Shown here: one piece after another, positions 13,996 to 21,752 of the stretch
How the letters are laid out: each line of letters starts with the position of its first letter
How positions within the stretch are numbered: the first letter of the stretch is position 1
Origin: an uncultured Ruminococcus sp.
Lineage (GTDB): Bacteria; Bacillota; Clostridia; Oscillospirales; Ruminococcaceae
DNA length: 41,950 nt
Assembly (NCBI GenBank): GCA_947175975.1
Contig: CAMWOX010000001.1
Coordinates: 1 to 41,950, forward strand
Direction: 5' to 3'
Made by a program: the position numbers and the translations under genes
The notes under the pieces: generated by a model
Seen by the model: the letters and a program-made list of their open reading frames with translations, nothing else
The model's database searches: none
Told to the model about the DNA's origin: nothing

Positions 13996-14898
13996 ATGCT
14001 GAGAAAAAAAATAAGTACACTGCTTCTGAGCTGTGCAATCCTGTTGACAGGATGTGTCAAAACAACTCCCGTTGACAATCCTGCCTTAAAATCAGAGTAT
14101 CAGCCCACAGAATGCTATAACCTCAAACTCTGCTGTCTGAAATTAGGCAAAGCTGACGGCATGGTGATCCAGACACAGAATCATACAATTGTAATTGACT
14201 GCGGCGAAAAAAGCGACGGCAGTAAGATGCGTCGCTGTCTGAATGCTCTGGGTGTGGAAAAAATTGATTACATGATCCTGACACATTATGACCAGGATCA
14301 TATCGGCGGTGCATCCAAAGTAATCGATAATTTTGAAGTATCACACATCCTTGCACCGGATTATGCTCACTCTGAAAGTAGTGAATTTCGGAAACTGACA
14401 GAAAGTATGACAGAAAAAAATCTGGATTTTGAATTTGTGAAACAAGATACCAGTATTATTCTGGATGATGCAAAATTTATTATCTATCCTTCGGAATCAG
14501 ATTCTTATCTGGAGGGTGATGACAATAATTTTTCTCTGGTGACAAGACTCCAGCACCATGAAAATATTTTCCTGTTTACGGCAGATGCCATGTATGAACG
14601 ATTAGAGGAAATCATGGATCTTGGCGACTGCACATTCCTGAAAGAACCCTATCACGGCAAAGAATTAAAGAATCTTGGGAAATTCCTGGATGCTGTCACT
14701 CCGGAATATGCTGTTATCTCGACTTCAGAAGAATATCTTGCAGAAAGTACAATCACAGCACTTCAGGAACGTGATATTGAAACCTATCTGACTTATGAAC
14801 AAGGCAATATGGAATTTATCAGTGACGGCAAAACTTTGCAGTTTCAAAACAATATCGAATATCCGAAAGTCAATTCCGAAGAAGAATCCAGCACATAA
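13996..14898 (+). CDS. ComEC-like metallo-beta-lactamase-fold lipoprotein
   Basis: A 300-residue protein with a lipobox (LLTGC near residue 19) and one MBL domain. Seen: LTHYDQDHIGGASKVI (HxDxDH metal motif), an earlier VIDCGEKSDGSKM, FLFTADAMYE and EPYHGKELKN, the arrangement of the C-terminal domain of ComEC, which degrades the non-transforming DNA strand during uptake. Stand-alone relatives are often extracellular nucleases or phosphodiesterases; the substrate here is unknown. Lipid anchoring would place it on the outer membrane face. It is a single gene with its own promoter and terminator. Confidence 0.9.
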   Translation: MLRKKISTLLLSCAILLTGCVKTTPVDNPALKSEYQPTECYNLKLCCLKLGKADGMVIQTQNHTIVIDCGEKSDGSKMRRCLNALGVEKIDYMILTHYDQDHIGGASKVIDNFEVSHILAPDYAHSESSEFRKLTESMTEKNLDFEFVKQDTSIILDDAKFIIYPSESDSYLEGDDNNFSLVTRLQHHENIFLFTADAMYERLEEIMDLGDCTFLKEPYHGKELKNLGKFLDAVTPEYAVISTSEEYLAESTITALQERDIETYLTYEQGNMEFISDGKTLQFQNNIEYPKVNSEEESST

Positions 14899-14899
14899 C

Positions 14900-14927
14900 A
14901 AAAGGCGTACCGGTTGGTACACCTTTT
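14900..14927. terminator. Bidirectional terminator between convergent genes
   Basis: A 12-bp stem AAAAGG-GTACC / GGTAC-CCTTTT around a GGTT loop with A and T runs on both sides. It lies 2 bp after the MBL gene stop and 28 bp past the stop of the leftward LRR gene. Confidence 0.8.
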
Positions 14928-14955
14928 GCTTACTTTCTATAAAAATCACCCGGAT

Positions 14956-16353
14956 TCAGTCTAATCCTACAATTTTCCGCAGAACTGCCATGGAATCTGT
15001 CAGTTCAATCCTACCGCTTCCGTCCATATCTGCATATTGCAACTGCTCCGGTGTACAGGATTCCACCCCGACAACAACACGATTCATGAAAACCACATCC
15101 AGAATGTCAACACTTCCATTCAGATCAGCATCGCCTGCCTGATAAGACTCCTGATCCAATGCATGAAACACCAGATTATTTTCTTCTGCAAAATCCTGTG
15201 CAGTCGAATCCACATAACCTGTCAGGATTCCCTTTCTCTGGAGCTGATCTGCATGAAAATTGGATGTTTTGATATTCTGCATAATGGAATCATACGTTTC
15301 TGCACCCAGAAATTCTACGCTTAGTGCAGCACTCATGTAATCAAAAATCAGCGGATTCTGTGCATACAGATTTTTAAATAATCTCTGGTTCCATTCTCTG
15401 TCCGGATCATACCACAGGCAGATTTGATAAGGTGCTTCCCAGTCAATGCAAGTACCGAATGCATATTTCTGGAACTGCATTTCCGGATTCAGGACTGTAA
15501 TATTTTCCAAACTCTTACAGTTGAAAAATACCCCTTCTCCCAAGGATTCCACAGATTCCGGGAGTGTAAGATTTTCCAGATTTACGCAGTTATAAAACGC
15601 ATACTCCCCAATTTCCGTGACAGAATCCGGAATCTGAATGTTTGTCATCGTCGCACAATGTGCGAATGCAAACGCATCAATTTTTTGTACGGAATCTGGT
15701 AAAATAATCTCATATTCCTGCAAGATGGGATTCCAAATCTGATCTTCCGGTTCTGCCTCCGGATTAAGGATTTCTATATCAATAAAATCATAATCTGTAC
15801 AATTCCCGAATGCAAATGGTCGGATTTCCGTCACACCTTCCGGCACTGTGAAATTCGTTCCCTCCGCATAATATAACACATCATCCAGAATCACAAATTC
15901 ATGTTCCTGGATATACGCCGTTCCGGACAGACAGTGAAAATTGAACTCCTGAATATGCTCCAATCCGTTGATTTCTGTCAGTTTCGGATCATCATAGAAT
16001 ACATACGGTGCAAGAACCGTAAAACTGGATGGGATTGTGATTTTCTCCAGATTCGGATAATGGGAAAATGTATAATCTCCTGTCCCGGTGATTCCCTCCT
16101 CCAGAACAATCTCATAAATATCTTCTGAATATACATCCCATTCCGGGAGATCATAATCTGCAAACCAGACATCCGTGAAAATTTCGCCCTCACCGGAAAC
16201 CGTCAGCACATGATCCCGGATTTCATAATCGAGATCACACCAAGTACCGGAAATGACTTCCGGATTTCCGGAATCCTCTGCAAAAGCCACGAGATTGGAT
16301 AAACTGATCGCAGCAACCGCCAAAGCGGCAAACCTGGAACTGCATTTTTTCAT
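14956..16353 (-). CDS. Second secreted LRR protein with dockerin
   Basis: A 465-residue protein: signal peptide (AALAVAAISLSNLVAFAED), BspA-type repeats such as LPDSVQKIDAFAFAHCATM and IPDSVTEIGEYAFYNCVNL, and a C-terminal type I dockerin with loops GDADLNGSVDILDVV and ADMDGSGRIELTDSM. I chose the ATG at 16353 because AGGAGG lies 8 bp upstream and the signal peptide begins there; a longer frame from 16392 includes 13 residues and loses this site. Likely displayed through a cohesin partner. Related in design to the protein at 10048 but with a different repeat region, so they are paralogues of the family and not a tandem duplication. Confidence 0.93.
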   Translation of the reverse strand: MKKCSSRFAALAVAAISLSNLVAFAEDSGNPEVISGTWCDLDYEIRDHVLTVSGEGEIFTDVWFADYDLPEWDVYSEDIYEIVLEEGITGTGDYTFSHYPNLEKITIPSSFTVLAPYVFYDDPKLTEINGLEHIQEFNFHCLSGTAYIQEHEFVILDDVLYYAEGTNFTVPEGVTEIRPFAFGNCTDYDFIDIEILNPEAEPEDQIWNPILQEYEIILPDSVQKIDAFAFAHCATMTNIQIPDSVTEIGEYAFYNCVNLENLTLPESVESLGEGVFFNCKSLENITVLNPEMQFQKYAFGTCIDWEAPYQICLWYDPDREWNQRLFKNLYAQNPLIFDYMSAALSVEFLGAETYDSIMQNIKTSNFHADQLQRKGILTGYVDSTAQDFAEENNLVFHALDQESYQAGDADLNGSVDILDVVFMNRVVVGVESCTPEQLQYADMDGSGRIELTDSMAVLRKIVGLD

Positions 16354-16454
16354 GATAAAAACCTCCTGTAAAATTGTTTCTATCTCTCTCACGGAAATCT
16401 TTCACAGAATGTGCAGAAATTCTCTGAAAAAATCTTTTTTTGGCAGATTGCACA

Positions 16455-16483
16455 AAGAACCGCCTGGAAAGCAGGCGGTTCTT
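16455..16483 (-). terminator. Terminator hairpin after rqcP
   Basis: A perfect 12-bp stem AAGAACCGCCTG / CAGGCGGTTCTT with a 5-nt loop. The T run on the minus strand is short (TTCTTTG), so efficiency is uncertain, but it ends the long leftward operon 14 bp past rqcP. Confidence 0.75.
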
Positions 16484-16496
16484 GTATTTTTCGTAT

Positions 16497-16742
16497 TTAA
16501 TTGCTGATCACTTCATACATCGCAGCAGCATCCGCTTTTGTGACATGTTCTGGAATTGACAGCACACGGACTTTCACAGGCTTTGTACCCATCTGGATCT
16601 CAATGACATCCTGCAATTTCACATCATAGGATGCCCTTGCAACTTTATCATTGACAAGCACTTTTCCGGCATCACAGACTTCGTTTGCAATTGTCCGTCT
16701 TTTAATTAATCTCGAATTTTTTAAATATTTATCCAGTCTCAT
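16497..16742 (-). CDS. rqcP: S4-domain ribosome quality-control factor RqcP
   Basis: An 81-residue S4-domain protein (MRLDKYLKNSRLIKRRTIAN opening) of RqcP/YabO/Hsp15 type. In Bacillus RqcP works with RqcH on stalled 50S subunits to add C-terminal alanine tails. The mazG-HU-rqcP neighbourhood is the usual one in Clostridia and supports the call. It starts 3 bp after the stop of a lipoprotein gene that is not part of the usual cluster. Confidence 0.93.
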   Translation of the reverse strand: MRLDKYLKNSRLIKRRTIANEVCDAGKVLVNDKVARASYDVKLQDVIEIQMGTKPVKVRVLSIPEHVTKADAAAMYEVISN

Positions 16743-16745
16743 GAG

Positions 16746-17678
16746 TTATTCTTCTTTCTGATTGAAATTTTCAGAATCCGGATCTTCCTGTACACCGAAT
16801 ACGGCAGTCAGATTTTCTTCTGTGATCGCATACCGACACAGTCTGGTATCTACATCCAGTACATCCGGCACAGTAAACCAGCTGCTGCCTAAATTATTTT
16901 CCCTGTCCATGTGAATATCCAGCAAGGGTGCTTTGTCAAAATCAAGATTCATACCCATTTCGGAATAGACCTGATAGCTGTATTCTCTGGTGGGATAACA
17001 ATATTCTGATTTGAGAACAAGACCACTTTTTTCAGTCGCTGACGGTTCATATTCCCGCACATCCAGATAAGTACCATCCGCCATCATAGAACCCTGCGTC
17101 GTACAGATGCAGTTTTTATAGGGACGATAGAAGAAATTATAGCTGTAATTGCTGACTGGGATGCTGTCAGTATAAATCACCTGAAAGCCCTGATATTTAT
17201 AAAAATAAGCCGTACTGGTGGTCTGGATGAACAGCTCCGGGATGTCATCTCCGTCAAGATATAACAACAGAAATTTAATATCCGTTTTATTGCTTTCTTC
17301 TGCGAGCTGATTTTCATAGCCAGCATGTTTCAGAAATAAATAATATGCCTCCTCCCAGTCAGAGACGGCATTCTGTACTTCCGGGATATATTCTGAAACG
17401 ACCTGTGTTTCGGGAACAGTTTCTGTCACAGGTTCTATTTCTGGCCGAAAGAAAATACTCTGATATTCCATTGTCTCTTCCGGAATTTCTTCGGGATTGG
17501 CAACAGCTGGCTTTGTCTCTGTGGGAACAGTCTCCTGTTCGAGGGAGGGAATGCTTAAGATTCCCTCCAGCGTATCAGGAGCTTCCAGCTGTGCATCGCA
17601 TCCTGTTGGAATCGACAGCACACAAACAAGAACTCCGGCACAGAGAACAGATTTTCTCAGGATATTCGTCATAGACAA
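16746..17678 (-). CDS. Hypothetical lipoprotein between HU and rqcP
   Basis: A 310-residue lipoprotein: hydrophobic signal with IPTGC lipobox near residue 27, an 80-residue Pro/Glu/Thr-rich linker, then a globular domain with the segment FLLLYLDGDDIPELFI, a pattern shared by many uncharacterised ruminococcal secreted proteins. Function unknown. It begins 3 bp after the HU stop and ends 3 bp before the rqcP start, so it is translated within this housekeeping operon; its own ribosome binding site is weak. The start may be the second ATG (17672). Confidence 0.85.
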   Translation of the reverse strand: MSMTNILRKSVLCAGVLVCVLSIPTGCDAQLEAPDTLEGILSIPSLEQETVPTETKPAVANPEEIPEETMEYQSIFFRPEIEPVTETVPETQVVSEYIPEVQNAVSDWEEAYYLFLKHAGYENQLAEESNKTDIKFLLLYLDGDDIPELFIQTTSTAYFYKYQGFQVIYTDSIPVSNYSYNFFYRPYKNCICTTQGSMMADGTYLDVREYEPSATEKSGLVLKSEYCYPTREYSYQVYSEMGMNLDFDKAPLLDIHMDRENNLGSSWFTVPDVLDVDTRLCRYAITEENLTAVFGVQEDPDSENFNQKEE

Positions 17679-17681
17679 AAC

Positions 17682-17966
17682 TCAGTCTTTCTTGGGATTG
17701 ACAGCGTCCTTGAGGCCTCTGCCGGATTTAAATGCCGGTGCTTTTCCGGCAGGCAGCTGAATCGGCTCACCTGTACGAGGATTCAGACAACGTTTTTCTC
17801 TGCGGTCTCTGACATCGAATGTTCCGAAGCCAGTCAGAACAACTTTTTCACCCTCTGCGAGAGCATCACGGATTGTGTCAAAAACAAAATTCACATCTGC
17901 TTCAGCGTCTTTTCTCTTGCGGTCTCTCGCCTTGGCATAAAGTGCAATCAATTCAGATTTGGTCAT
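17682..17966 (-). CDS. hup: HU-family DNA-binding protein
   Basis: A 94-residue HU protein: MTKSELIALYAKARDRKRKD helical dimer region, GFGTFDVRDR, and the DNA-binding arm with NPRTGEPIQLPAG, then a closing AFKSGRGLKDAVN helix. HU dimers bend and compact DNA. AGGAGG precedes the ATG. It lies between mazG and a lipoprotein in the operon ending with rqcP. Confidence 0.97.
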   Translation of the reverse strand: MTKSELIALYAKARDRKRKDAEADVNFVFDTIRDALAEGEKVVLTGFGTFDVRDRREKRCLNPRTGEPIQLPAGKAPAFKSGRGLKDAVNPKKD

Positions 17967-17993
17967 AAAAATTTCCTCCTGTAAAATAACAAA

Positions 17994-18785
17994 TTATTTT
18001 TTTGCCTGATCCCAATATGTATCCAATTCCCGGATAGATAAATCAGGCATGTTTTTCTGATCTTGCAGCACAAGCTGTTCTGTCTGTGCAAATCGCCGGA
18101 TAAATTTCTGCGTTGCCTTGGAAAGAGCCTGTTCTGCATCAATATTTAATTTCCGGGCTGTATTCACACAAGAAAACAGCAAATCGCCGAGTTCTTCTTC
18201 TGTGTGTACCGGATCATCGGACTGCATAGCATCCTGCAACTCTTCGTATTCAGAGCCAATACAAGCACACGCATCCTGTACAGTTTCAAAATCCATCCCG
18301 GCACGGGCAGCCCGTTTACCGACTTTCTGCGCCCTTGTGAGTGCCGGAAGAGACTTTGCTACACTGTTGAGCGTGTCTGCATAAGTCTCCTGGTGCTTGG
18401 TTTCTTTTTTAATCTGATCCCAGTTTTTCAGAACTGTTTCTGGATTTTCTGCTTTGACATCGCCGAACACATGAGGATGCCGGATGATTAATTTCTTGCA
18501 GATCTCATCACAGACAGTCTCAAAATCAAATGCTTGTTCTTCTTCGGCAAGCACACAGTGAAAAATAACCTGCAACAGAACATCACCGAGTTCTTCCCGC
18601 ATCAGATCCATGTCCAGCAGATCAATTGCTTCCACAGCTTCATAAGCTTCTTCCAGAAAATCATTCCGGATGGATCTGTGATCCTGTTCTTTGTCCCAGG
18701 GGCAACCGCCGGGACTGCGGAGCAATTTCACGATCTCCCGAAGATCCTGTATTGTGTATGTTTCTTTCTGCTGATAGTCTACCAT
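17994..18785 (-). CDS. mazG: Nucleoside triphosphate pyrophosphohydrolase MazG
   Basis: A 263-residue protein with two MazG domains. Seen: GGCPWDKEQDHRSIRNDFLE with the metal-binding EEAYEAVEAID then EELGDVL in the first domain, and EEYEELQDA with EEELGDLLFSCVN in the second. It hydrolyses non-canonical or excess NTPs to NMP and pyrophosphate. It follows trpS by 6 bp. Confidence 0.96.
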   Translation of the reverse strand: MVDYQQKETYTIQDLREIVKLLRSPGGCPWDKEQDHRSIRNDFLEEAYEAVEAIDLLDMDLMREELGDVLLQVIFHCVLAEEEQAFDFETVCDEICKKLIIRHPHVFGDVKAENPETVLKNWDQIKKETKHQETYADTLNSVAKSLPALTRAQKVGKRAARAGMDFETVQDACACIGSEYEELQDAMQSDDPVHTEEELGDLLFSCVNTARKLNIDAEQALSKATQKFIRRFAQTEQLVLQDQKNMPDLSIRELDTYWDQAKK

Positions 18786-18791
18786 CCGGCA

Positions 18792-19811
18792 TCACCTGAT
18801 TTCCGAAGCAACAAAGCCGATCTTGCGATAGACTTTATTTAAAATTCTCTGGGAGTAACGCAGAGCCTCTGTGCCGCATCTGGTATAGCATTCTTTCAGA
18901 TATGCCTTATCCGCAATCAGTCTTGCATATTCTTCCCGAACGGGTGCAAGATGGTCTGCGACTGCCTCTCCGACAGCAAGCTTAAATACACCATAGCCCT
19001 GCCCCTCAAATTCTTTTTCAGCATCCGGAATAGATTTTCCTGTCACAGCCGAATAAATCGTCAGCAGGTTATTAATACCGTCTTTACCCTCCCGGAATCT
19101 GATTTCCGATTCACTGTCAGTGACGGCACGTTTGCATTTCCGGATGATCGTGTCTTTATCATCCAGAATTAAAATAACAGCATTCGGATTTTCGTCAGAT
19201 TTTGACATTTTCTTTGTCGGATCTTGCAGGGACATGACTTTTGCACCGACCGGAGAGACATACCCCTCCGGAATCGTGAACAGATCGCCATATCTGCTGT
19301 TGAATCTTCTGGCAATTGTCCGTGCAAGCTCCAGATGCTGCATCTGATCAGCACCAACCGGGACTAAATCCGCATTATAAACCAGAATATCCGCCGCCAT
19401 CAATACAGGATAATCAAATAAGCCTGCGTTAATATCTTCCGGATGTTTCTGGCTTTTGTCCTTGAACTGCGTCATTCTGGATAATTCACCGAACTGTGCA
19501 GAGCAATTCAGCACCCAGGACAACTGCGCATGGGTCGGCACGTGACTTTGGATAAATAACAGGGATTTCTCCAGATCAATCCCACAGGCTAATAACTGTG
19601 CATAAGCCTCCAGCGTCTTTTGCCGGAGCTTTGCTGGTTCTATTTTTACTGTAATGGCATGTTCATCCACAACACAGTAAATACAGCGGTAATCATCCTG
19701 TAAGGGTTTCCAGTTCCGGATTGCACCAATATAATTTCCCAGTGTGAATGTTCCGGTAGGCTGAATCCCGCTGAAGATCAGTTTTTTCTGTTCTGTCTGC
19801 TGTTCGCTCAT
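18792..19811 (-). CDS. trpS: Tryptophanyl-tRNA synthetase
   Basis: A 339-residue class I synthetase of the usual bacterial length. Seen: FSGIQPTGTFTLGNYIGAI with the HIGH-equivalent TLGN, VGADQMQHLELAR, and KKMSKSDENPN (KMSKS loop). It charges tRNA-Trp. No T-box leader is visible; it overlaps the preceding gene of unknown function by 4 bp and depends on the upstream promoter. Confidence 0.97.
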   Translation of the reverse strand: MSEQQTEQKKLIFSGIQPTGTFTLGNYIGAIRNWKPLQDDYRCIYCVVDEHAITVKIEPAKLRQKTLEAYAQLLACGIDLEKSLLFIQSHVPTHAQLSWVLNCSAQFGELSRMTQFKDKSQKHPEDINAGLFDYPVLMAADILVYNADLVPVGADQMQHLELARTIARRFNSRYGDLFTIPEGYVSPVGAKVMSLQDPTKKMSKSDENPNAVILILDDKDTIIRKCKRAVTDSESEIRFREGKDGINNLLTIYSAVTGKSIPDAEKEFEGQGYGVFKLAVGEAVADHLAPVREEYARLIADKAYLKECYTRCGTEALRYSQRILNKVYRKIGFVASEIR

Positions 19812-20350
19812 GCCTGATTACCACTTTCAGGAAGATTTCCTGCATCACGAAGCTGTGCCACTCTCAATGCACCCATCACCTGCTGATACAGATGATACAC
19901 CACACGCTTTTCTTTCGTATCTGTATAGATCGCCTGCGGATTGATTTCTGCCTTGAAAATTCCTCTCTTGGTCAGCATATAAATATAATGCATGCCTGCT
20001 ACCGGAAGCGGAAACTGGGAAGTTCTCTTGCAGGTCTGCTTCAAGGGAGTGGCATTGACAACCAGATTTCTTGCTGCCTGTACAACAGATTTATATTTCG
20101 TTGATGCACCAGTATATTCACCACCATTATTGAAATATAGATTTGCTGCACCGTTGATAAAGCATACCATGGAAGCCATCACTGTCTGCCCCATTGGAAT
20201 GTCAATGACAATACCATAAACCTCGTCAGCTTTGAATTTCATATTGGAAAACTGTGCCGGCGGAATATGCAAGGCACTGTTTCTGGTCGCCAGATATTTC
20301 GGCGTAACCGGATAGGGATCAAGTGGGGAGCGTCTTCTTACTACTGCCAT
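19808..20350 (-). CDS. Conserved-looking protein of unknown function
   Basis: A 180-residue protein with no signal peptide or membrane segment. I do not recognise it. It starts with a basic RRRSPLDPYPVTPKYLA stretch, has a central hydrophobic beta-type segment (VYGIVIDIPMGQTVMASMVC, FINGAANLYFNNGGEYTG) and a regular alpha/beta-looking remainder. AAAGGA precedes the ATG. It lies 23 bp after an aminotransferase gene and overlaps trpS by 4 bp, so it is expressed with a tRNA synthetase. Its composition resembles its neighbours, arguing against recent transfer. Confidence 0.85.
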   Translation of the reverse strand: MAVVRRRSPLDPYPVTPKYLATRNSALHIPPAQFSNMKFKADEVYGIVIDIPMGQTVMASMVCFINGAANLYFNNGGEYTGASTKYKSVVQAARNLVVNATPLKQTCKRTSQFPLPVAGMHYIYMLTKRGIFKAEINPQAIYTDTKEKRVVYHLYQQVMGALRVAQLRDAGNLPESGNQA

Positions 20351-20373
20351 AATAAAATCCTTTCTTGTTAATT

Positions 20374-21567
20374 TTAATCAAATAATTTTTTTGTGAGTTG
20401 TCCCAGAATTTCAATGCCCTTGTCAATGGCATCATCCGTCGGCGTGGAATAATTCAGCCGGAACGAACTGGTCTGATCGTTCTCTGACACCATGAAGGCA
20501 TTACCAGGGACAACTGCAATCTTGTATTCCTGAACAGCCTGCTGACAGAACCCTGTCATATTACAGCCATCCGGGAGTGTACACCACAGGAACAGACCGC
20601 CCTCAGGACGGGTATAGGCAATTTTTTCAGAAAAATGTTTCTGAATGCCGGAAAGCATTCTTTCTGCTTTTTGCTGATAAATTGCCCGGAGTTTTGCCAG
20701 ATGTGCATCAAAATCAACTTTGTTCATAAATTCATAAGCGAGCATCTGACCGAAATTATTCGTATGCACATCGGAGACTTGCTTGCAGACAGTCATCTTG
20801 GAGATAATCTCTCTAGGAGCAATGCCATAGCCGACACGGATACCCGGTGCAAGGACTTTGGAGAAACTGCCGGCATAGATCACTCTTCCGTCTGTATCCA
20901 TGCTCTTGAAAGATGGTACATCCTGCCCAGCAAAACGCAGATCTCCATAGGGATTATCTTCCAGTATGATAGTATTATATTTCTGTGCAAGTGCATATAT
21001 TATCTTACGACGTTCGAGAGTCGTCGTCTTTCCTGTCGGATTCTGAAAATTAGGAATCAGATAAATCAATTTTGTATTGGGATTTTCTCTGAGAGCCTGT
21101 TCGAGCAATTCCGGGTTCATGCCGTCCTCATCCAGCGGCACACCTACCAGATTTACATTGTAGGACTTGAATGCATTGAGAGAACCAATAAAGCTAGGTG
21201 CTTCACAAATCAGCGTATCGCCGGGATTGCAAAGCGATTTACAGGCTAATTCCATGACCTGCTGTGCGCCTGATGTAATCATCAGTTCATCTCTGTCCGG
21301 ATTAAAATTTTGCTGCTGTTGCATTCTGCCTTTGAGAAGTTCACGCAATGGCTGATATCCCTCTGTGATGCCGTACTGCAAAACGGCAATGGGATTCTGT
21401 TCCAGGAGCTGTGCAGAGATTTCCTGGATCATTTCCACCGGGAATGCCTCCGGTGCAGGATTGCCTGCTGCGAAAGAAATCACACCAGGCACGGACGTAA
21501 ATTTCAGGATCTCACGGATTGCAGAAGCCTGCAAGTGAGAAACCTTTTCAGAAAACTGATACTGCAT
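20374..21567 (-). CDS. PLP-dependent aminotransferase, class I/II
   Basis: A 397-residue fold-type I aminotransferase of the 2-aminoadipate/aromatic group (LysN-like). Seen: ISFAAGNPAPEAFP near the N-terminus, YLIPNFQNPTGKT, ILEDNPYGDLRF with the cofactor-contacting Asp, YAGSFSKVLAPGIRVGY with the PLP lysine, and the carboxylate-binding FRLNYS at the end. The amino acid substrate cannot be fixed. It heads the leftward operon running to rqcP. Confidence 0.92.
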   Translation of the reverse strand: MQYQFSEKVSHLQASAIREILKFTSVPGVISFAAGNPAPEAFPVEMIQEISAQLLEQNPIAVLQYGITEGYQPLRELLKGRMQQQQNFNPDRDELMITSGAQQVMELACKSLCNPGDTLICEAPSFIGSLNAFKSYNVNLVGVPLDEDGMNPELLEQALRENPNTKLIYLIPNFQNPTGKTTTLERRKIIYALAQKYNTIILEDNPYGDLRFAGQDVPSFKSMDTDGRVIYAGSFSKVLAPGIRVGYGIAPREIISKMTVCKQVSDVHTNNFGQMLAYEFMNKVDFDAHLAKLRAIYQQKAERMLSGIQKHFSEKIAYTRPEGGLFLWCTLPDGCNMTGFCQQAVQEYKIAVVPGNAFMVSENDQTSSFRLNYSTPTDDAIDKGIEILGQLTKKLFD

Positions 21568-21640
21568 AATATCATCCTTTTGACTGCTATTTTTTTTAGA
21601 TTTCTATTTCCGGTCACTCTATTTTCAGAGTGCTGATTCT

Positions 21641-21669
21641 ATTATAGCATATAATTTTCATTTCGGCAA
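21641..21669 (-). promoter_or_regulatory. Promoter of the aminotransferase-trpS-mazG-HU-rqcP operon
   Basis: On the minus strand TTGCCG (21664-21669), 17 bp, TATAAT (21641-21646) with TGC before it. A small hairpin CACTCT/AGAGTG (21614-21631) lies in the leader. Confidence 0.65.
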
Positions 21670-21752
21670 CAGAAATTTTAAAAAATTTCTGTGAATTTCT
21701 GAAAAAATTTTCAGGGATGTTCCTGAACGAATTGTGAAAGGGGATTTTTGAC

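Noticed and set aside
19812..20373. T-box leader for trpS
   Set aside because: trpS overlaps an upstream coding gene; there is no room for a T-box and no T-box sequence was seen.
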